Below, one piece after another: positions 52,701 through 61,166 of a DNA stretch of 64,000 nt. Within the stretch, counting starts at the first letter, position 1; each line of letters starts with the position of its first letter. The notes under the pieces are model-generated. The model did no database searches and was not told where the DNA came from. It was given only the letters and a program-made list of their open reading frames with translations. This stretch comes from Halorubrum sp. DM2 (GTDB lineage Archaea > Halobacteriota > Halobacteria > Halobacteriales > Haloferacaceae): assembly GCF_901686465.1 (NCBI RefSeq), contig NZ_LR594487.1, forward strand, positions 2,167,650 through 2,231,649, given 5' to 3'. A program made the position numbers and the translations under genes.

Positions 52701-53153
52701 ATCGAGGTTGCCGGGGTCGTCGAGGAGGTCATCGAGCGCCACGCGAGCGAGTGCCCGGACGCGCGCATCACCGCGGACATTCCGAGGGGGACCACGGTCC
52801 GCGGCGACGACCGCCTCGCGATCGCGGTCGACCACCTCGTCGAGAACGCGGTCGAACACGGCGGCGACGCGCCGCACGTGGCGGTGACCGCCGAGCGCAA
52901 CCCGGATGCCGGGGTCATGCGGGTGAGCGTCGCCGACGACGGGCCGGGTATCCCGAGCGCGGTCCGAGAGGTGATCGCCGAGGACCGCGAGGTGACCCAG
53001 CTCCGGCACAATACCGGCGTCGGCCTGTGGATCGCCGCGTGGGTCGTGGAGGCGTACGGCGGCGACATCCGATTCGGTCCCGGACTCGGCGACGGGGGGG
53101 CGACCGTGACGCTCGTCCTCCCGGCGGCGGGGCGGGGCGGCGCGGAGCGGTAG
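49731..53153 (+). CDS. Large multi-domain PAS/GAF sensor histidine kinase
   Basis: An 1140-residue soluble kinase. Residues ~1-145 resemble a degenerate receiver-like module. GAF (about 180-390, ending [20 protein letters not shown]) and PAS (~395-485, [17 protein letters not shown]) follow. A second GAF (~495-640, [15 protein letters not shown]) and two more PAS segments (~645-780 and ~790-915) come next. The H-box is [17 protein letters not shown] with His927. The HATPase has [22 protein letters not shown] and [16 protein letters not shown]. No membrane span is seen. There is no response regulator beside it; output is probably through free-standing regulators. Confidence 0.9.
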   Translation: MTPEGTIVHVGEPVDAAWGTLPNGTRTVGEVTRSETGRDEATSAVVVRVADSVGSDGRAGGNESDRTGRNDGTDAGERVAGLAAAPVEIEAVRERYPDARVLAYTVRDRPDAAIDASRLGIEYVSGRRLAADGETLADRIRRAERGNEPDADGGDRVESEEAEPEHDGSGKSEPDREFLEPFVRIISDRSTEFDATVDALLDLGRDHLGLSIGYASRIDGDRIGLRRYRDPVGLVDSLAADDLDADGMVPLELTYCRETVRGAVPGGDADDRDGEREPRSGSDRSGTAAERDGVFSVTDPEAAGLADHPAYERFGVGSYVGGRVLVDEEVFGTICFLDPESRDRPFDASEELFVELLAEWLGRAIERRLAGEQREAAVERFEETLDRIDDGFFALDAEWRFTYVNERAASLLGREPAELVGADVREEFPAALGPEHERHYRRAMAEQEVVSFENYHESLDVWSDVTAYPSPNGLSVFFADVTERKRRERTLERLLGTVEELQRTGDREAVAERLVAAADEVLGYGISGVRLFDADANRLRLAATNGGVGDRFAASRRPRRPGKGITGRAFEYGETRLVDDLVTSGDLADDEERDYHGMRSTVAVPLGDHGVFVVGSTEPESFDERDVTVLELLATNAVAAMDANERRGRLRTYEDALKNVDDMVCVLDEDGVVTYATGPFAAWIESGDPASETPDDGLVGRRLADLVSGGDADRVAEAVDALAAGTAGGERGSDPTRNVSLIRDGDGDRRVRHGELRLSALSSRAGHAGGVVASLSDTTDLRRTRTELSAERDRFRRLFDRIPDPVMEVVLEDDETVIDGLNAAFESQFGVDELALRGRTVAALDIDDEQLGSGRAEGRSLDALVRERGFATEEIRRRTVDGPREFLFLGFSYETDEGRRAFGIYTDITDRKRRERYVRIVNRILRHNLRNELNVVFGFAEEIGERTDDDRIREYARRIETTGKRLSGVAEGAATLRRVIEKGYVTDPEAIEVAGVVEEVIERHASECPDARITADIPRGTTVRGDDRLAIAVDHLVENAVEHGGDAPHVAVTAERNPDAGVMRVSVADDGPGIPSAVREVIAEDREVTQLRHNTGVGLWIAAWVVEAYGGDIRFGPGLGDGGATVTLVLPAAGRGGAER

Positions 53154-53183
53154 GCGGACCGCGGTTCCCGCTCGTTCCGACCC

Positions 53184-53191
53184 GTTTATGG
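53184..53191 (+). promoter_or_regulatory. TATA element of pyrE
   Basis: Gtttatgg at 53184-53191 lies 24-31 nt before the ATG at 53215, the spacing of a leaderless archaeal gene. Confidence 0.55.
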
Positions 53192-53214
53192 TCGGCGGCG
53201 GCCCTTCTCGGCGT

Positions 53215-53763
53215 ATGACCGACGACGACCGACGATCGGAGCTGATCGCGGCGCTCACCGCGGCCGACGCCGTCCGGTTCGGCGAGTTCAAACTGTCACA
53301 CGGCGGGACGAGCGACTACTACGTCGACAAGTACCTGTTCGAGACGGACCCGGACGCGCTGACCCTCGTCGCCGAGGCGTTCGCGGACCGGCTCGCCGAG
53401 ACGGACGCGAAGCTCGCGGGCGTCGCGTTGGGCGCGGTCCCGCTCGTGGCGGTGACCGCGGCGGAGCTGGGCCGCCCGTACGTCATCGCGCGAAAGCAGG
53501 CGAAGGAGTACGGCACCGGTAACCGCATCGAGGGCCGGCTCGACGAGGGCGAGGAGGTGGTCGTGATCGAGGACATCGCCACGACCGGGCAGTCCGCGGT
53601 CGACGCCGTCGAGGCGCTCCGCGAGGCGGGCGCAACGGTGGGCCGCGTGCTGGTCGTCGTCGACCGCGAGGAGGGCGCGCGGGAACTGCTCGCCGACCAC
53701 GACGTCGAACTGGAGTCGCTGCTCACGGCGACGGAGCTGCTCGACGAGCGCGACGAGGAGTAA
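53215..53763 (+). CDS. pyrE: Orotate phosphoribosyltransferase
   Basis: A 182-residue type I PRTase that makes OMP from orotate and [23 protein letters not shown] is the N-terminal orotate-binding region. [27 protein letters not shown] has the PRPP lysines, [17 protein letters not shown] is the flexible loop, and [19 protein letters not shown] the PRPP motif. The ATG at 53215 matches the TATA position. It is convergent with moxR, 21 bp apart. Confidence 0.95.
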   Translation: MTDDDRRSELIAALTAADAVRFGEFKLSHGGTSDYYVDKYLFETDPDALTLVAEAFADRLAETDAKLAGVALGAVPLVAVTAAELGRPYVIARKQAKEYGTGNRIEGRLDEGEEVVVIEDIATTGQSAVDAVEALREAGATVGRVLVVVDREEGARELLADHDVELESLLTATELLDERDEE

Positions 53764-53784
53764 AGTCGGGTTCCTCGGCCGGCC

Positions 53785-54747
53785 TCACGCCTCGGGCGCG
53801 TCGACCGTCGGCACCGCGACCCGGTCGAGCACGTCGGCGATCACGTCGCGCTCGTCCACGTCGTTGACGGCCGCGTCCGGCGTCAACACGAGCCGGTGGG
53901 CGAGCGTCGGCTCCGCGACCCGCTTCACGTCGTCCGGCGTGACGAACTCCCGGCCGGCGACGACCGCGGCCGCCCGCGCCGTCTCGAAGAGGCGCTGGGT
54001 GCCGCGGGGGGAGACCCCGGCCTCGACGCGGCGGTCCTCCCGGGTCGCCCGCGCGAGCGACGCCGCGTAGCGCAGGAGGTCGTCGTCGACGCGGACGGAC
54101 TCGGGCACCTCCCGCAGCGCCGTCACGGCGTCGGGATCGAGCACGCGGTCGACGGTGGGCGACTGCTCGACGCGGCCGGCGCGCCGCCGCAGCAGCTCCA
54201 GCTCGCCGTCCTCGTCCGGGTAGCCGATCGAGGTCTTGATGGTGAACCGGTCGAGCTGCGCCTCCGGGAGCGGGAACGCGCCCTCGCTCTCGACGGGGTT
54301 CTGCGTCGCGATGACGTAGAACGGCGAGGGGAGGTCGTGGGTCTCGCCGTCGACGGTCACCTGTCCCTCCTCCATCGCCTCCAGCAGCGCCGCCTGCGTC
54401 TTCGGCGGGGCGCGGTTGATCTCGTCGGCGAGGACGACGTTCGCGAAGATCGGTCCGGGCGAGAAGGCGAAGGAGCCGTCGCGCTCGTCGAACACGTTGG
54501 TCCCGGTCACGTCGGCGGGGAGGAGGTCGGGGGTGAACTGGACCCGCGAGAACTCCAAGCCGAGCGCGGTCGCGAACGAGCGCGCCGAGAGGGTCTTTCC
54601 GGTCCCGGGCACGTCTTCTAAGAGGACGTGGCCGCGGGCGAGGATACCGAGCGTGACGCGCTCTAAGAACTCGCGGTCGGCCACGACCGCGCCGCCGACC
54701 TCGTCGACGACGCGGGCGCAGGCGTCGGCCGCTTCGGGGACATCCAT
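53785..54747 (-). CDS. MoxR-family AAA+ ATPase
   Basis: A 320-residue ATPase. The Walker A is VLLEDVPGTGKTLSARSFA, Walker B NVVLADEINRAPPKTQAALL, and a sensor 1 region reads FYVIATQNPVESEGAFPLPE. The C-terminal lid carries VSPRGTQRLFETARAAAV. MoxR proteins act as chaperones that mature metalloenzymes or surface complexes, usually beside DUF58 and von Willebrand A genes. None is adjacent here, so the partner lies elsewhere. Confidence 0.93.
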   Translation of the reverse strand: MDVPEAADACARVVDEVGGAVVADREFLERVTLGILARGHVLLEDVPGTGKTLSARSFATALGLEFSRVQFTPDLLPADVTGTNVFDERDGSFAFSPGPIFANVVLADEINRAPPKTQAALLEAMEEGQVTVDGETHDLPSPFYVIATQNPVESEGAFPLPEAQLDRFTIKTSIGYPDEDGELELLRRRAGRVEQSPTVDRVLDPDAVTALREVPESVRVDDDLLRYAASLARATREDRRVEAGVSPRGTQRLFETARAAAVVAGREFVTPDDVKRVAEPTLAHRLVLTPDAAVNDVDERDVIADVLDRVAVPTVDAPEA

Positions 54748-54906
54748 ACCGACCGCACGGGAGCCGGGGCGAAAAATGTTGCCGGGACGAGGGCGGCGAG
54801 GCCGTGATCAAGAGTCCGGGACCGCGAGACGGTCGGCCGGAGGGACGGGACGCGTCGCGGGCCCGATCGAAACGCATAACAGCGGAACCGGCGAACGTGG
54901 AGACGA

Positions 54907-54991
54907 GCCGAGGTAGCCTAGCCTGGCCAAGGCGGTAGATTCGAAATCTACTGTCCATTCGGACACCGGAGTTCAAATCTCCGCCTCGGCG
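54907..54991 (+). tRNA. tRNA-Ser(CGA)
   Basis: An 85-nt class II tRNA. The acceptor GCCGAGG/CCTCGGC carries discriminator G. The anticodon arm GTAGA-TTCGAAA-TCTAC gives anticodon CGA. A long variable arm and the T-loop GTTCAAATC are present. It has no intron and no encoded CCA. It is the second serine tRNA in the window. Confidence 0.95.
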
Positions 54992-55085
54992 CTTCTCGCA
55001 GTCTCGTTCGGTGAGCGGCGGCGTCGTCATGTTCCACAATCCGCGGCGTCGCCGCGCCCGGCAGTGAAGCGTGCCCGAGCAGGCG

Positions 55086-55709
55086 CTACGCGATCAGCGC
55101 GGCCGCGAGGAACATTCCGCTCGCGGCCGCCGGGGGGATGGTGAGGTTGTCGTCGACGGCCACGCCGCGGATGAGCGGCGGGAGGCCGTCGGCGACCGCA
55201 GCCGGAATCGCGCCCGCCAAGGCGACGATCACGCCGGGGTCGGGACCGAACTCGGGGATCGCGTACGGGACGGCGATCCCGAAGCAGACGAACACCATCG
55301 CCGCGACCACGGAGAGCCGCTTCGGCTCCGTCGCCGCGTTCTCGCCGAGCCCGCCGCTTATCGGGTCGCCGATCGAGAGCATCCACATCGCGGGCACGGC
55401 GAACACCGGCGCGAAGGCGAGCGCGGTCGCCGCCATCCCCACTTGGTACAGCGCGTAGCCCGCGACACCGTCGGCCTCGTACTCGCGGACGAGCGCGTCG
55501 TACAGCGGGTCGAGCGGGCCGACCGAGTCGGTGAGCCGCAGCGCCTCGAGGATCGCCGCGACCGCGACACTGAGAACCATCAACCGCCCGGTCGCCTCCC
55601 ACGAGATCCAGCCCAACAGGTACGGGACCGGGTACAGCGTGCCGCTCGCGTGGACCAGCCGGCGCTCGAACTCCACGCGCTCGCGCCACGCCGCGGCCGG
55701 GAGGGGCAC
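55086..55709 (-). CDS. Dolichol kinase-like membrane protein
   Basis: A 207-residue polytopic membrane protein of the dolichol kinase/CTP-transferase superfamily. ERRLVHASGTLYPVPYLLGW is the N-terminal HxxG-type motif. WMLSIGDPISGGLGENAATEPKR contains the conserved D-P-x-S-G-G signature, and DGLPPLIRGVAVDDNLTIPP closes the domain. It would phosphorylate dolichol or another polyprenol, feeding archaeal N-glycosylation. Its ATG lies 4 bp after the glyS stop, so it is probably in the same transcript. Confidence 0.82.
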   Translation of the reverse strand: MPLPAAAWRERVEFERRLVHASGTLYPVPYLLGWISWEATGRLMVLSVAVAAILEALRLTDSVGPLDPLYDALVREYEADGVAGYALYQVGMAATALAFAPVFAVPAMWMLSIGDPISGGLGENAATEPKRLSVVAAMVFVCFGIAVPYAIPEFGPDPGVIVALAGAIPAAVADGLPPLIRGVAVDDNLTIPPAAASGMFLAAALIA

Positions 55710-55713
55710 GCCC

Positions 55714-57504
55714 TCAGTTCCCCGCGGTCTCGACGTCGGTGTCGACCGCGTCGTACCGGTCTGCGACCGACGCGAACGGTTCGCCCTCGCGCAGCGCGGT
55801 CAGCTCGTCCGCGAGGTCGGCGACCGGGATCCGGACCTGCGCCGCGGAGTCGCGCTCGCGGAGCGTGACGGTGTCCGGGCCCTCGCCCTCGATCCCGTCG
55901 CGGTCGACGGTGACGCAAAAGGGGGTGCCGACCTCGTCCTGTCGGCGGTAGCGGCGGCCGATCGAGCCGGAGTCGTCGTACGCGACCGCCAGCCCGGCCG
56001 CCCGGAGGTCGGCCGCGACCTCGTCGGCGAGACCCGTCAGGCGCTCGTCGTTCGTCACCAGCGGGAAGACGGCGGCGTCCTGCGGCGCGACCTCGGGTTT
56101 CAGCGAGAGGTACGTCCGCTCCTCGCCGTCGACCTCGTCGGTCTCGTAGGCGTGCGCGAGGACCGTCTGGACGGTCCGGCCGACGCCGAACGACGGCTCG
56201 ACGACGTGCGGGGTGATGTGCTCGCCGCTCTCGGTCACCTCCTCGACCGCGAAGTTCGCCACGTCGATGTCGACCTCGCAGCGCTCTCCGTTCACGTCAA
56301 CGGATACGGTCTCGCCGTCGAAGGCGTCCGGGTCGCGCTCGGCGAGCGCTTCGAGCGCCTCGGCGACCGCGGCGGCGTCGCCGCCGAACTCCGGACCGAG
56401 GACCGACATGTCGGGGTCGACCGTCGCGCGCTCGACCGTCTTCGGCTCGTCGTAGCGCTTGAAGACGGTGAAGGAGTCGTCGCCGTGTTCGTCGTGTTTC
56501 GAGAGGTCGTAGTCGCCGCGGTACGCGAAGCCCGCGATCTCGATCCAGTCGCCGTCGACCTCGCTCTCGGCGTCCCAGCAGTCGGCTGCGTAGTGGGCGC
56601 GCTCGCCGGCGAGGTGCTGACGGAACCGGAAGCGATCGGTGTCGACGCCGACACGCTCGTACCACTCCTGCGCGACGCCGAGGTAGTAGCCGACCCACGG
56701 GGAGCCGATGACGCCCTCCTCGACCGCCTCACCGACCGTCGTGTCGAGGTAGTCGCCGTCCTCGGCTTCCTGTTCGGTCGCGGGGTAGAGCCGCACTTCC
56801 ACGTCCCGAACCCGATCCAGCGGCGGCTCGTCCTCCTCGGGGTCGATGAACTGCTCCAGTTCGGCCTGCGTGAACTCCCGGAGGCGAAGCAGGCCGCCGC
56901 GCGGCGAGATCTCGTTGCGGTAGGCGGGACCGATCTGGGTGATCCCGAACGGGAGGTTCCCGCGGGCGTACTCCTTCAGCCGCGGGAACTCCACGAAGAT
57001 CCCCTGTGCGGTCTCCGGCCGGAGGTAGCCCGGCTGCGCGTCGCCCGGACCGATGTCGGTCGCGAACATGAGGTTGAACGCCTCCACCGGCTCGCCGGCG
57101 AGCGGCGTGCCGCAGGCGGGGCAGGCGATGTCGTTGTCGGCGATGAGTTCGGCGACCTCCTCGCCGGGCAGCGCCTCGGCGTCTTCGATCTCCGTGACCG
57201 CTTCGACGAGGTGGTCGGCGCGGTGGGACTCGCCGCACTCGGGGCACTCGACGAGCATGTCGTCGAACCCCTCCAGGTGGCCGGAGGCCTCGAAGACCGC
57301 CTCTGGCATCACCGTCGGGGCCTCGATCTCGCGGTTCCCCTCGCGGATGGTGAACCGGTCGCGCCACGCGTCCTCGACGTTTCGCTTGAGGGCGGCCCCC
57401 TGCGGCCCGAACGTGTAGAAGCCGGCCGTGCCGCCGTACGCGCCGTTCGACCCGAAGAAGAACCCCCGACGCTTCGCGAGTTCGGCGAGCGCGTCGGCGG
57501 CCAT
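55714..57504 (-). CDS. glyS: Glycyl-tRNA synthetase
   Basis: A 596-residue class II synthetase of the archaeal/eukaryotic alpha2 type. GFYTFGPQGAALKRNVEDAW is at the N terminus. A zinc-binding insert follows (CPECGESHRADHLVE, CPACGTPLAG). Motif 2 is YRNEISPRGGLLRLREFTQ, and motif 3 lies in VVEPSFGVGRTVQTVL. The C-terminal anticodon-binding domain has KPEVAPQDAAVFPLV and RYRRQDEVGTPFCVTVD. The upstream CBS gene stop immediately precedes its start, suggesting co-transcription. Confidence 0.97.
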   Translation of the reverse strand: MAADALAELAKRRGFFFGSNGAYGGTAGFYTFGPQGAALKRNVEDAWRDRFTIREGNREIEAPTVMPEAVFEASGHLEGFDDMLVECPECGESHRADHLVEAVTEIEDAEALPGEEVAELIADNDIACPACGTPLAGEPVEAFNLMFATDIGPGDAQPGYLRPETAQGIFVEFPRLKEYARGNLPFGITQIGPAYRNEISPRGGLLRLREFTQAELEQFIDPEEDEPPLDRVRDVEVRLYPATEQEAEDGDYLDTTVGEAVEEGVIGSPWVGYYLGVAQEWYERVGVDTDRFRFRQHLAGERAHYAADCWDAESEVDGDWIEIAGFAYRGDYDLSKHDEHGDDSFTVFKRYDEPKTVERATVDPDMSVLGPEFGGDAAAVAEALEALAERDPDAFDGETVSVDVNGERCEVDIDVANFAVEEVTESGEHITPHVVEPSFGVGRTVQTVLAHAYETDEVDGEERTYLSLKPEVAPQDAAVFPLVTNDERLTGLADEVAADLRAAGLAVAYDDSGSIGRRYRRQDEVGTPFCVTVDRDGIEGEGPDTVTLRERDSAAQVRIPVADLADELTALREGEPFASVADRYDAVDTDVETAGN

Positions 57505-58353
57505 CTACAGCCCCTCCAGCAGGTCGACGTCCCGGACGATGCCGTCCAGATCCGTGCCGGAGACGAGCGGGACCTGCTCGATGTCGTTGCTGATGAGCTC
57601 CTGTGCGACCTCCTTGGCCGTCCGCGTGGCGTTGACGGTGACGAGGTCGTCGGTCATGAAGTGGCGGACCGCCTCCGCGGGGATCTCGACGTTCCGGGTC
57701 GGGAGGTAGCGCGCGCCGGTCGCTTTGATCCCCTCCCACGACCACTCGGAGTCCTCCTCCGCGATCGAGTCGCCCGTGCTCGCCTCGCCCTCGACGACGC
57801 GGGCGACTTCGAGGATGTCGACCTCGGTGAGCATCCCGGCGATCGCGGCCGCGTCGTCGAGGACGACCGCGTACGGGACGCCGGAGAGCGCGATCTCCCG
57901 CTCGGCGACCGGCAGCGGCGTCTCGGTGTGTGTCGCGTTGATCTCGCGCGTCGCCAGCTCGCCCACGCGGGTCTCGCCGTCGACCTCGCCGCGGGCGATG
58001 GCCCGCACCACGTCGGTGACGGTGAGGATGCCGACGAGCTCGTCGCCGTCGACCACGGGGAGGCGGCGGGACTCCTCGGCGACCATCGTCCGGGCGGCGT
58101 CGACGATGTCGTCGTCGGCCGCCGCGGTCGGAACCTCGCGCATCAGCAGCGCGAGCTGGTCTTCGTCCGGCTGGTCGATCAGGTCGTCGCGCGTGACGAG
58201 CCCGCGGTACACCTCGTCGCCGTCGACGTCCTTCACGACCGGCACCGACGAGAAGCCGTGGTCCTGAATGTACTCCAGCACGTCGTTCCGGCTCCCGGGA
58301 ATCTCGACGACGACGAGCTCCGAGCGCGGCGTCATGGCGTCTGCGACGTTCAT
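57505..58353 (-). CDS. Protein with four CBS domains
   Basis: A 282-residue protein made of two Bateman pairs. CBS1 starts at MNVADAMTPRSELVVV. CBS2 spans about residues 75-125 (TMVAEESRRLPVVDGDELVG). CBS3 starts near residue 128 (RVGELATREINATHTETPL). CBS4 starts near residue 230 (FMTDDLVTVNATRTAKEVAQ) and ends SGTDLDGIVRDVDLLEGL. CBS pairs bind adenosine nucleotides and usually regulate partner proteins. There is no attached enzyme domain. It is placed directly before glyS with no gap, which hints at co-regulation with translation. Confidence 0.92.
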   Translation of the reverse strand: MNVADAMTPRSELVVVEIPGSRNDVLEYIQDHGFSSVPVVKDVDGDEVYRGLVTRDDLIDQPDEDQLALLMREVPTAAADDDIVDAARTMVAEESRRLPVVDGDELVGILTVTDVVRAIARGEVDGETRVGELATREINATHTETPLPVAEREIALSGVPYAVVLDDAAAIAGMLTEVDILEVARVVEGEASTGDSIAEEDSEWSWEGIKATGARYLPTRNVEIPAEAVRHFMTDDLVTVNATRTAKEVAQELISNDIEQVPLVSGTDLDGIVRDVDLLEGL

Positions 58354-58598
58354 GCCCGCCTTTCAGCGTGACACCTCTTGTATACTGCGAAGGTGCGCGG
58401 AGAGGAGTCGACGACGCGCGGAGGGGTGTCGGTGGTACGCGGAGGTGGAGCGTCGACCTCGGACGCGGCAGCAGGTCGATGAGAAAGCCGACACGTTCGA
58501 GCGGATCGTCGCCAGCGCGACGGATATCCGACGGATACGTCGGTGGGCAGTCGCCGGAATCTCCGATTCGACGGCCGATCCTGCCGGGGTTCGTAACT

Positions 58599-58624
58599 CT
58601 TATACGTACTGTGAACAATTCACA
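58599..58624 (+). promoter_or_regulatory. TATA box and palindromic operator-like site
   Basis: A TATA-like cttatacg lies at about 58598-58605. The inverted repeat tgtgaacaattcaca follows at 58610-58624 (6-bp perfect arms, caa centre), ending 3 nt before the ATG at 58628. A protein bound there could block RNA polymerase. Confidence 0.6.
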
Positions 58625-58627
58625 ACC

Positions 58628-58849
58628 ATGTCACGGAGTTCCACTCCTTGGGACGACCCGGACCCCGACCGCCGCCGGACGGCGCTGCCGACGGACCCGA
58701 CGCTCGACGCGCCCGACGCGCCGGACGTGATGGCGTCCGTCGACTCCTCGTCGTCGCGACCGGAGCTCGTCATCGCGGACGTCTCGCGGGAGGACGCGTG
58801 GGTGTCGGTCGACGAGACCGACGCGACCGTCCTCGAAGAGTGGTGTTGA
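58628..58849 (+). CDS. Small acidic haloarchaeal protein, 73 aa
   Basis: A 73-residue, very acidic protein starting MSRSSTPWDDPDPDRRRTA and ending ELVIADVSREDAWVSVDETD then VLEEWC. The C-terminal half is the ordered part and ends in a cysteine. There is no known domain or function. The ATG sits right after an inverted repeat and a TATA element, so the gene is probably regulated on its own. It lies 78 bp or more from neighbours on both sides. Confidence 0.7.
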   Translation: MSRSSTPWDDPDPDRRRTALPTDPTLDAPDAPDVMASVDSSSSRPELVIADVSREDAWVSVDETDATVLEEWC

Positions 58850-58951
58850 GCGCGCCCCGACGATAACGCGCCGCCCGCGTTCGTTCCCGTTTCGTTCCTT
58901 TTCGCACCCGTTTTCGAGGCGTCGCTCCCGTTCTCGTGTCCGGACTTCGAC

Positions 58952-59848
58952 CTACCGGAGCCCGCGGTCCGCCTCCCAGCCGCGGATCAGCGACCCGACC
59001 GTCCGGCAGGTCGGTACCGACACGCCGTGCCGGTCCGCTCGGTCGGTGACCGCGCCGTAGATGGCGTCGACCTCGGTGCGGCGCTCGTTCGTCACGTCCT
59101 CGCGCATCGACGACCGGTTGGCGGCGGTGTCGTCGGCGACGCGCTCGACCGCGTCGACCGCCCGTCCGTCTGGCAGATCGATCCCCATCGCGCGGGCGAC
59201 GCGGGCCGTCTCGCGGGCGGCCTCGCGGGCGACCGCGCCGGCGGGACCGTCGAGCGTCGGGCCGTTCTCCGTCCGCGCGAGCGCCGAGGGACCGTTGATC
59301 CCGGCGTTGACCGCGAGCTTCTCGAAGCGGCGCACCGGCATGTCCTCGGCGACGACCGTCTCGATGCCGGCCGCGTCGAAGGTGGCCCCGACCCGGGCGG
59401 CCTGCGGGCTGGGACCGCCCGAGAGCGCGCCGACGACGACCTCGCCGATACCGGTACAGGTGACGCGGCCCGGCTCCGCGAACCGGGCTCCGTAGCTCGC
59501 GGTGCCGGCGAGGACCGTCGCGTCGAGCGCGGCGACCAGCCGCTCTTCGGTGAGCCCGTTCTGGAGCGAGCAGACCGCCTCGTACTCGCCGGTCGCGAGC
59601 GCCCGGGCGGCCGCGTCGGTGTCGTACGCCTTGGTCGTGACTAAGGCGAGGTCGGCGGCGCGGTGCGTCCCGTCGGTGAGCGCGCGCGGCGCGACCCGGA
59701 CGTCGACCTCGCCGTCGATCCGGAGCCCGTCCTCCCGAATCCGCCGCATGTGCGGGTCGCGCCCGACGAGCGTCACGTCGTGTTCGCGCGCTAACAGCCC
59801 GCCCACGAGGCTCCCGAGCGCGCCGGCACCGTAGACGAGCACCTCCAT
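58952..59848 (-). CDS. panE: Ketopantoate (2-dehydropantoate) reductase
   Basis: A 298-residue NAD(P)-dependent reductase of the ApbA/PanE family. The Rossmann start is VLVYGAGALGSLVGGLLARE. LALVTTKAYDTDAAARALA and CSLQNGLTEERLVAALD contain the conserved Lys and Asn. VNAGINGPSALARTENG lies near the catalytic Lys, and SSMREDVTNERRTEVDAIYG near the C terminus is the substrate-binding signature. It makes pantoate for CoA synthesis. Confidence 0.93.
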   Translation of the reverse strand: MEVLVYGAGALGSLVGGLLAREHDVTLVGRDPHMRRIREDGLRIDGEVDVRVAPRALTDGTHRAADLALVTTKAYDTDAAARALATGEYEAVCSLQNGLTEERLVAALDATVLAGTASYGARFAEPGRVTCTGIGEVVVGALSGGPSPQAARVGATFDAAGIETVVAEDMPVRRFEKLAVNAGINGPSALARTENGPTLDGPAGAVAREAARETARVARAMGIDLPDGRAVDAVERVADDTAANRSSMREDVTNERRTEVDAIYGAVTDRADRHGVSVPTCRTVGSLIRGWEADRGLR

Positions 59849-59930
59849 ACGCGGTGTATGGGCACGCCCACAGAAAAGGGATGCCGGTGGCGCGCAGCCG
59901 AGCGGTCCCGGACCGTCTGTCCCGCCCGAC

Positions 59931-61166
59931 TCAGCCCTTCAGCCCGCTTCCGGTCAGCGGCACGACGACGTCCTCGTCGGGACCGATCTCGCCGCGCTCG
60001 CGGAGGGTCCGCAGCGCGGCGGGCGCGACCGCGCAGGTCGGCTCGGTGTAGAAGCCGGCGGCGTGGAGGCGGTCGAGCTCGCGCGTCGCGGTCGCCTCCG
60101 TGACCGCGAGCGCGTCGCCGTCGGTCGCGTCGATCGCCGCACGGATCTCCGCCTCGCGCACCGGCTCGGCGATCTGGATCCCGTCGGCCGCCTCGTTGAC
60201 CGCCCCGGTCGGGTCCGCCGCCTCCGGGCCGTGAAGCGCCCGGACGATCGGCGCGACGCCGGCCGCCTGCGCGCCGTAGAGCCGGGGAACGGCGTCGATC
60301 CAGCCGGCCCGTTCGAGCCGTCGGAACCCGCGGTAGACGCCGAGAAAGAGCGTCCCGTGACCGAGCGGCGTCACGACGGCGTCGGGGGCGTCCCAGCCGC
60401 GCTGGAGCGCGATTTCGTACGCCGCGGTGGCGGTCCCCTCGAAGAACGCCGGATTCCACGCGTGGCTGGCGTACCACGCGTCGGAACCGTCGTCTGCGAG
60501 AGCGGATCCGCCCTCGACCGCGTTCACGCACGCGTCCGTTACGTCCTGCCGGCTCCCCTCGATCCGGACCGCGTCGGCTCCAGCGCGGCGGATCGCGCGG
60601 ATCTTCGACTCCTTCGCGTCGGCCGGGACGTAGATCTCGGCCCCGATTCCGGCCCGGGCGGCGTAGGTCGCGATCGCGGCACCCGCGTTCCCGGAGGAGT
60701 CCTCGACGACGCGCTCGACGCCCAGCTCGCGGGCCCGGGTCAGCGTCGCGGTCGCGCCGCGGTCCTTGAACGAGCCGGTCGGGAAGACGTACTCCAGCTT
60801 GAACGACGCGTTCCACGGGTCGGCGTCGCCCTCACCGTCTCGCGAGGGGTCGCGGCTCCCGTCGGCACCTCGCGCGCGGTCGCGCTCCCCGTCGGCGTCG
60901 ACGAGCGGGGTCATCCCCTCGCCGAGCGTCACCCGATCGCCGGGGTCGTCGCCGACGGCCATCAGGTCGCCGAACGCCCAGAGGCCGTCGCGCGCGTCGA
61001 ACGACGCGGGGTCGGGCGCGGCCCCCTCCGGGCTGGGCGCGTCGGCGAACGAGAGGGGTGCGCCGCACCGGCAGCGCCACCGGTCGCGGTACGTCTCGCC
61101 GCAGTCGGGACAGCGCAGTCGACGGGGAGAACGCGGCTCCCGTTCGGCCGGGTCGGGGGTCCCCAT
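59931..61166 (-). CDS. thrC: Threonine synthase-like PLP enzyme
   Basis: A 411-residue fold-type II PLP enzyme. The N-terminal zinc-ribbon-like segment (RCPDCGETYRDRWRCRCGAP) is typical of archaeal threonine synthases. The PLP lysine is in FPTGSFKDRGATATL, EDSSGNAGAAIATYAARAG is the phosphate/substrate loop, and VVTPLGHGTLFLGVYRGF binds PLP phosphate. The C terminus has the conserved PLTGSGLKG. An acidic linker (about residues 95-115) is specific to this protein. A related cysteate synthase-like role cannot be excluded. It overlaps the deacylase gene by one base. Confidence 0.87.
   Translation of the reverse strand: MGTPDPAEREPRSPRRLRCPDCGETYRDRWRCRCGAPLSFADAPSPEGAAPDPASFDARDGLWAFGDLMAVGDDPGDRVTLGEGMTPLVDADGERDRARGADGSRDPSRDGEGDADPWNASFKLEYVFPTGSFKDRGATATLTRARELGVERVVEDSSGNAGAAIATYAARAGIGAEIYVPADAKESKIRAIRRAGADAVRIEGSRQDVTDACVNAVEGGSALADDGSDAWYASHAWNPAFFEGTATAAYEIALQRGWDAPDAVVTPLGHGTLFLGVYRGFRRLERAGWIDAVPRLYGAQAAGVAPIVRALHGPEAADPTGAVNEAADGIQIAEPVREAEIRAAIDATDGDALAVTEATATRELDRLHAAGFYTEPTCAVAPAALRTLRERGEIGPDEDVVVPLTGSGLKG

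Noticed and set aside
55531-58371. A 946-codon plus-strand frame opposite glyS and the CBS gene
   Set aside because: It is a shadow of glyS and the CBS protein, both of which have clear motifs on the minus strand.
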